Of a DNA stretch of 64,000 nt, positions 61,303 through 64,000 are shown one piece after another. A program made the translations under genes and the position numbers. The notes under the pieces were generated by a model, which saw only the letters and a program-made list of their open reading frames with translations, made no database searches and was not told the DNA's origin. Position 1 is the stretch's first letter. Every line of letters starts with the position of its first letter. Origin of the DNA: Pedobacter hartonius (GTDB taxonomy: Bacteria > Bacteroidota > Bacteroidia > Sphingobacteriales > Sphingobacteriaceae); NCBI RefSeq assembly GCF_900107535.1, contig NZ_FNRA01000003.1, positions 124,001-188,000 of the forward strand, written 5' to 3'.

Positions 61303-62538
61303 CTATTGGAATTCCTCTACATAGTCCAGGTCCTTATGGAAGGTTTCTTTCATCCTGCTCAGCGCGAGAAAGGCAATTCCAAAGCTGATCACCGCTATCG
61401 TGACACCCGAGAGGATAATAGACCCACTATAAAAGCTCTTGAACGTCTGGAAAAGAAAAGCTATCGGAACAATAGCGCCACGCACAAAATTGGGAACAGT
61501 AGTGGTGACGGTGGCTCTGATATTGGTTCCAAACTGTTCGGCGGCGATGGTCATAAAGATCACCCAGTATCCCGTAGCAAATCCGATACCGCCGCACAAC
61601 CAGTAAAAATGCTGGAGTGTAAGACCATGTAATGTCAGGTAGGAGATGATGCCGATCACTGAGAGCGATAAAAATATATACACTACTTTGATCCGGCTTT
61701 TCAGATATTGGCTCAGCAGCCCGCTTACAATATCACCAACAACAATCCCTGCGTAACAGGCCGCGATAGCAGCCCCACCGTTTACCTCGCCCTGAACACC
61801 AAGCACTTTGCTGAATTCGGGAGAAAGGGTGATGAAAATACCTACTATCATCCAAAAAGGCAATCCGATAAAAATACACCTCATATACTTGAAAAACTGC
61901 TTCTTACTACCAAAAAGGGCGAAAAAATTACCCCTGTTACTGGCATCTTTGGACTGGCTGAACATCCCTGATTCTGCAACCCCGATCCGCAGCAATAACA
62001 GTACAAAGCCCAAACATCCGCCTACAAAATATGAAGTGCGCCATTCAAAAAGGTGAGCTACGAAATAGGCAACTGTAGCCCCGCTCACGCCAACAGAGGC
62101 AATGATGGTAGTGGCATACCCCCGCTTTTCCTTCGGCATCAGTTCTGCCACCAGTGTAATTCCCGCACCCAACTCCCCGGCAAGCCCTAAACCAGCAATA
62201 AAACGACATATCCCGTAGGCCTGTACAGAATGTACAAACCCATTTACAAAATTAGCTGCTGAATAAATAAATATGGAGCCGGAAAGTACAGAAAGACGTC
62301 CTTTTTTATCTCCCAGCATACCCCAGAATATTCCTCCCAGTAAAAGTCCTATCATCTGGATGTTCAGTAACGAGATTCCTGTATCGGTAAGTGCAGTACC
62401 TGTAAGGCCTAAAGACTTAAGGCTCGGCACACGTACAATACTGAAAAGCAGCAAGTCGTAAATATCTACGAAATAGCCTAAGGAAGCCACAAGTATTGCT
62501 GCGCCTAGCGCGGTTTTGGAGTATTTTGCTGATTGCAT
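61303..62538 (-). CDS. MFS transporter, sugar-acid/metabolite type
   Basis: A 411-residue protein with twelve predicted helices. The loop 2-3 motif is GMLGDKKGRLSVL, the helix 4 region is CRFIAGLGLAGELGAGITLVAEL, followed by KEKRGYATT. These patterns fit the metabolite:H+ symporter side of the MFS. Given the FGGY kinase directly downstream, import of a sugar acid or pentose (for example gluconate) is the likely job. It sits in the inner membrane. Confidence 0.88.
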   Translation of the reverse strand: MQSAKYSKTALGAAILVASLGYFVDIYDLLLFSIVRVPSLKSLGLTGTALTDTGISLLNIQMIGLLLGGIFWGMLGDKKGRLSVLSGSIFIYSAANFVNGFVHSVQAYGICRFIAGLGLAGELGAGITLVAELMPKEKRGYATTIIASVGVSGATVAYFVAHLFEWRTSYFVGGCLGFVLLLLRIGVAESGMFSQSKDASNRGNFFALFGSKKQFFKYMRCIFIGLPFWMIVGIFITLSPEFSKVLGVQGEVNGGAAIAACYAGIVVGDIVSGLLSQYLKSRIKVVYIFLSLSVIGIISYLTLHGLTLQHFYWLCGGIGFATGYWVIFMTIAAEQFGTNIRATVTTTVPNFVRGAIVPIAFLFQTFKSFYSGSIILSGVTIAVISFGIAFLALSRMKETFHKDLDYVEEFQ

Positions 62539-62633
62539 CTATTATTGAAAATTACCTAATTAAACGACTAATGTAATAAAAAAGTTATTTCCTGAATTAA
62601 CTTTTTTTAACACTTTAAGAAGGAAACTTAAAA

Positions 62634-62641
62634 TACATTTG
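62634..62641 (+). promoter_or_regulatory. Candidate -7 element of the DAC-domain gene
   Basis: TACATTTG, an exact TAnnTTTG, giving a leader of about 66 bases before the ATG at 62714. No good TTG box at -33. Confidence 0.4.
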
Positions 62642-62713
62642 TTGATCACAGATTTTTAAAAACAAAAGATATATATAGCGAGAGATCTACTAGAATAAAA
62701 TACTATAGAAGCT

Positions 62714-64000
62714 ATGAAGACCTGCGACAATTTAATTTGGGAACATCAGCAGCATTGCCAGATCTCGCTGGTGCTGGCGGCCGAAGAACTGTTTAATTCA
62801 TTGGACGACCGGCTTGCACCTAAGGTATTCCTGATCGCCGCACTGTTAAAGCCAGAAGTACAGCGTCCGTTTGTGGTACTGGAATGCCCTGAATGTGAAT
62901 ATGAGCGAGTGGATTTCCGTACACTTAAAGCTTTATGCATCCAGCACAGCCTGAAGGCAGGCTACAATGATGATGAGGACAGACGGCTTTTAAATGCAGT
63001 CTATACCGCAGAGATCCAGCGGATCCTTAGGGCACATGCCAACAGCAGCTACAGTGAAAACTTTATCTCCTCCCCGGTTTATATTGATGGTTACCTGATT
63101 TATGTGGTAGCAGAATTGAATAAGAAAATCCTCAACACGTATTACTACCTCAGCAGGGACCACTCCTTCTCCGGGCAGAAGATCAGCAGGTCTTTCATAG
63201 AAAGCATTATCAAGGTCTATCTTGACGCAAGTGCGAATGCTCTTAAGGCCACATCGCCTTCAGACTTTAATGTATTATCTAAAACGCGCGACGAGCTGGT
63301 CAGTAAAGCAGGCCATGATTTTATGACCACCATTTCCATGGCCGGTCAGCATCCTAACAGTCTCCATATATTGTACGATGCCTGTAACACCATTTCCTCC
63401 CTGAAATATGAAGGCGCTGAAGGTTTCGGCAAAATGGTTATTGCCCCTAAAAACCATCCTAATGTGAAAATGACTATGGAGCTGGAAAAGCCGATACACA
63501 TCAAGGATTTCAGGAAAGTACGGAAATTCCTTGAACTGGCCGACCATAAGCAGCTGATCCTGTCGGATTCTGTACTGATCTACGGCCTCTGCCAGCTGAA
63601 AGGGAAATACAATTACCACGAGGAATCGCTGTTCATCGTCCATTTCACCAAACACTTTCACTGGGAAGTTACACACCATGAAAATGTCATGATCTCAGTA
63701 GCTTTCAGAATGCCCGACCTGTACAATGAAAAGATCAACAGGGAAAATTTTTTTTCCAGTTTAAGAAGATTATTCAGCGGCATTGATAAGACCAGGTTAA
63801 ATACGCTCTGGGACATTACCCTTGAAGCGACAAAACAAAAACATGGCACTATACTCGCCATATCATCCAAAGCAGATGAAGAAGCTGTGCGTCTCAGCAG
63901 CCAGTGTTTTAAGATCAAACCGATCCGCATCAACACAGACATTATTCACCAGATCACCTCTATTGACGGGGCAGTCCTTGTCGACACCGATTGTACCTGC
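62714..64000 (+). CDS. DAC (diadenylate cyclase) domain protein, C-terminus cut off
   Basis: The first 429 codons are in the window and the frame is open at the edge. Residues 1-340 are a region I do not recognise (starts MKTCDNLIWEHQQHCQ; includes LECPECEYERVDF and KPIHIKDFRKVRKFLELADHKQLILS). From about 355 a DisA_N/DAC fold begins: LEATKQKHGTILAISSKADEEAVRLSSQ and TSIDGAVLVDTDCTC, where D418-G-A is the first catalytic motif of c-di-AMP synthases. The RHR motif would lie just beyond the window. The predicted product is c-di-AMP made from two ATP, controlled by the N-terminal region. There is no TM helix, unlike CdaA. Confidence 0.82.
   Translation, partial: MKTCDNLIWEHQQHCQISLVLAAEELFNSLDDRLAPKVFLIAALLKPEVQRPFVVLECPECEYERVDFRTLKALCIQHSLKAGYNDDEDRRLLNAVYTAEIQRILRAHANSSYSENFISSPVYIDGYLIYVVAELNKKILNTYYYLSRDHSFSGQKISRSFIESIIKVYLDASANALKATSPSDFNVLSKTRDELVSKAGHDFMTTISMAGQHPNSLHILYDACNTISSLKYEGAEGFGKMVIAPKNHPNVKMTMELEKPIHIKDFRKVRKFLELADHKQLILSDSVLIYGLCQLKGKYNYHEESLFIVHFTKHFHWEVTHHENVMISVAFRMPDLYNEKINRENFFSSLRRLFSGIDKTRLNTLWDITLEATKQKHGTILAISSKADEEAVRLSSQCFKIKPIRINTDIIHQITSIDGAVLVDTDCTC

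Overview
The window looks like chromosomal DNA of a Bacteroidota bacterium, most likely Sphingobacteriaceae (Pedobacter-like). The evidence is several large TonB-dependent receptors (one paired with a DUF4249 lipoprotein), a reg_prop/Y_Y_Y sensor kinase, LytS/LytTR signalling, few Shine-Dalgarno sites, and promoter-like TAnnTTTG elements. Everything is inferred from reading the sequence; no database search was possible.

Layout. 0-3 kb: start of a GH20 hexosaminidase, a CDGSH protein, a possible frameshifted RiPP-type precursor, small hypotheticals and a HAD phosphatase. 3-12.4 kb: an Oar-like TonB receptor, an SDR whose leader carries an in-frame stop, DUF4142 and DUF1345 proteins, an ECF sigma factor, a LytTR regulator with its LytS kinase, and tRNA-Cys. 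12.4-21.4 kb: a SWIM/SNF2 helicase, a hypothetical, a clan-A-like glycosidase lipoprotein, and a DUF4249/TonB receptor pair.

21.5-30.2 kb is the most striking region. It is a tight five-gene operon: Hanks-type Ser/Thr kinase, FHA-like protein, PP2C phosphatase, one polypeptide fusing a SEDS (RodA/FtsW) glycosyltransferase to a class B PBP transpeptidase, and a second FHA protein. The gene set parallels the actinobacterial fha-pstP-rodA-pbpA-pknA/B locus, with rodA and pbpA fused. It reads as a phospho-regulated peptidoglycan synthase module.

30.4-39.6 kb: a TonB receptor next to a ModE-like regulator, then a cluster of a small soluble protein, an exported barrel-like protein, a small membrane protein, a subtilase overlapping a small I9-like protein, and an M23/SH3 lipoprotein. 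An unlisted ECF sigma remnant lies inside. 39.9-49.8 kb: an AraC regulator, an outer-membrane barrel, fused remnants of an aldehyde dehydrogenase and a histidine kinase, a LuxR-type regulator with its reg_prop sensor kinase, a glutaminase with ankyrin repeats, and a GT4 glycosyltransferase. Around the glutaminase are phased TATCCCC repeats that form TATCCCC-N6-GGGGATA dyads.

50-58.8 kb: an amidase, a MASE3 sensor kinase, DUF4112, an AraC/siderophore-interacting reductase pair, then a decaying stretch with a beta-helix/GH78 rhamnosidase chimeric pseudogene and a 575-bp IS3-family relic. 59-64 kb: a secreted hypothetical, an FGGY sugar kinase with an MFS transporter (gluconate-type use is likely), and the start of a diadenylate-cyclase (DAC) domain protein cut by the window end.
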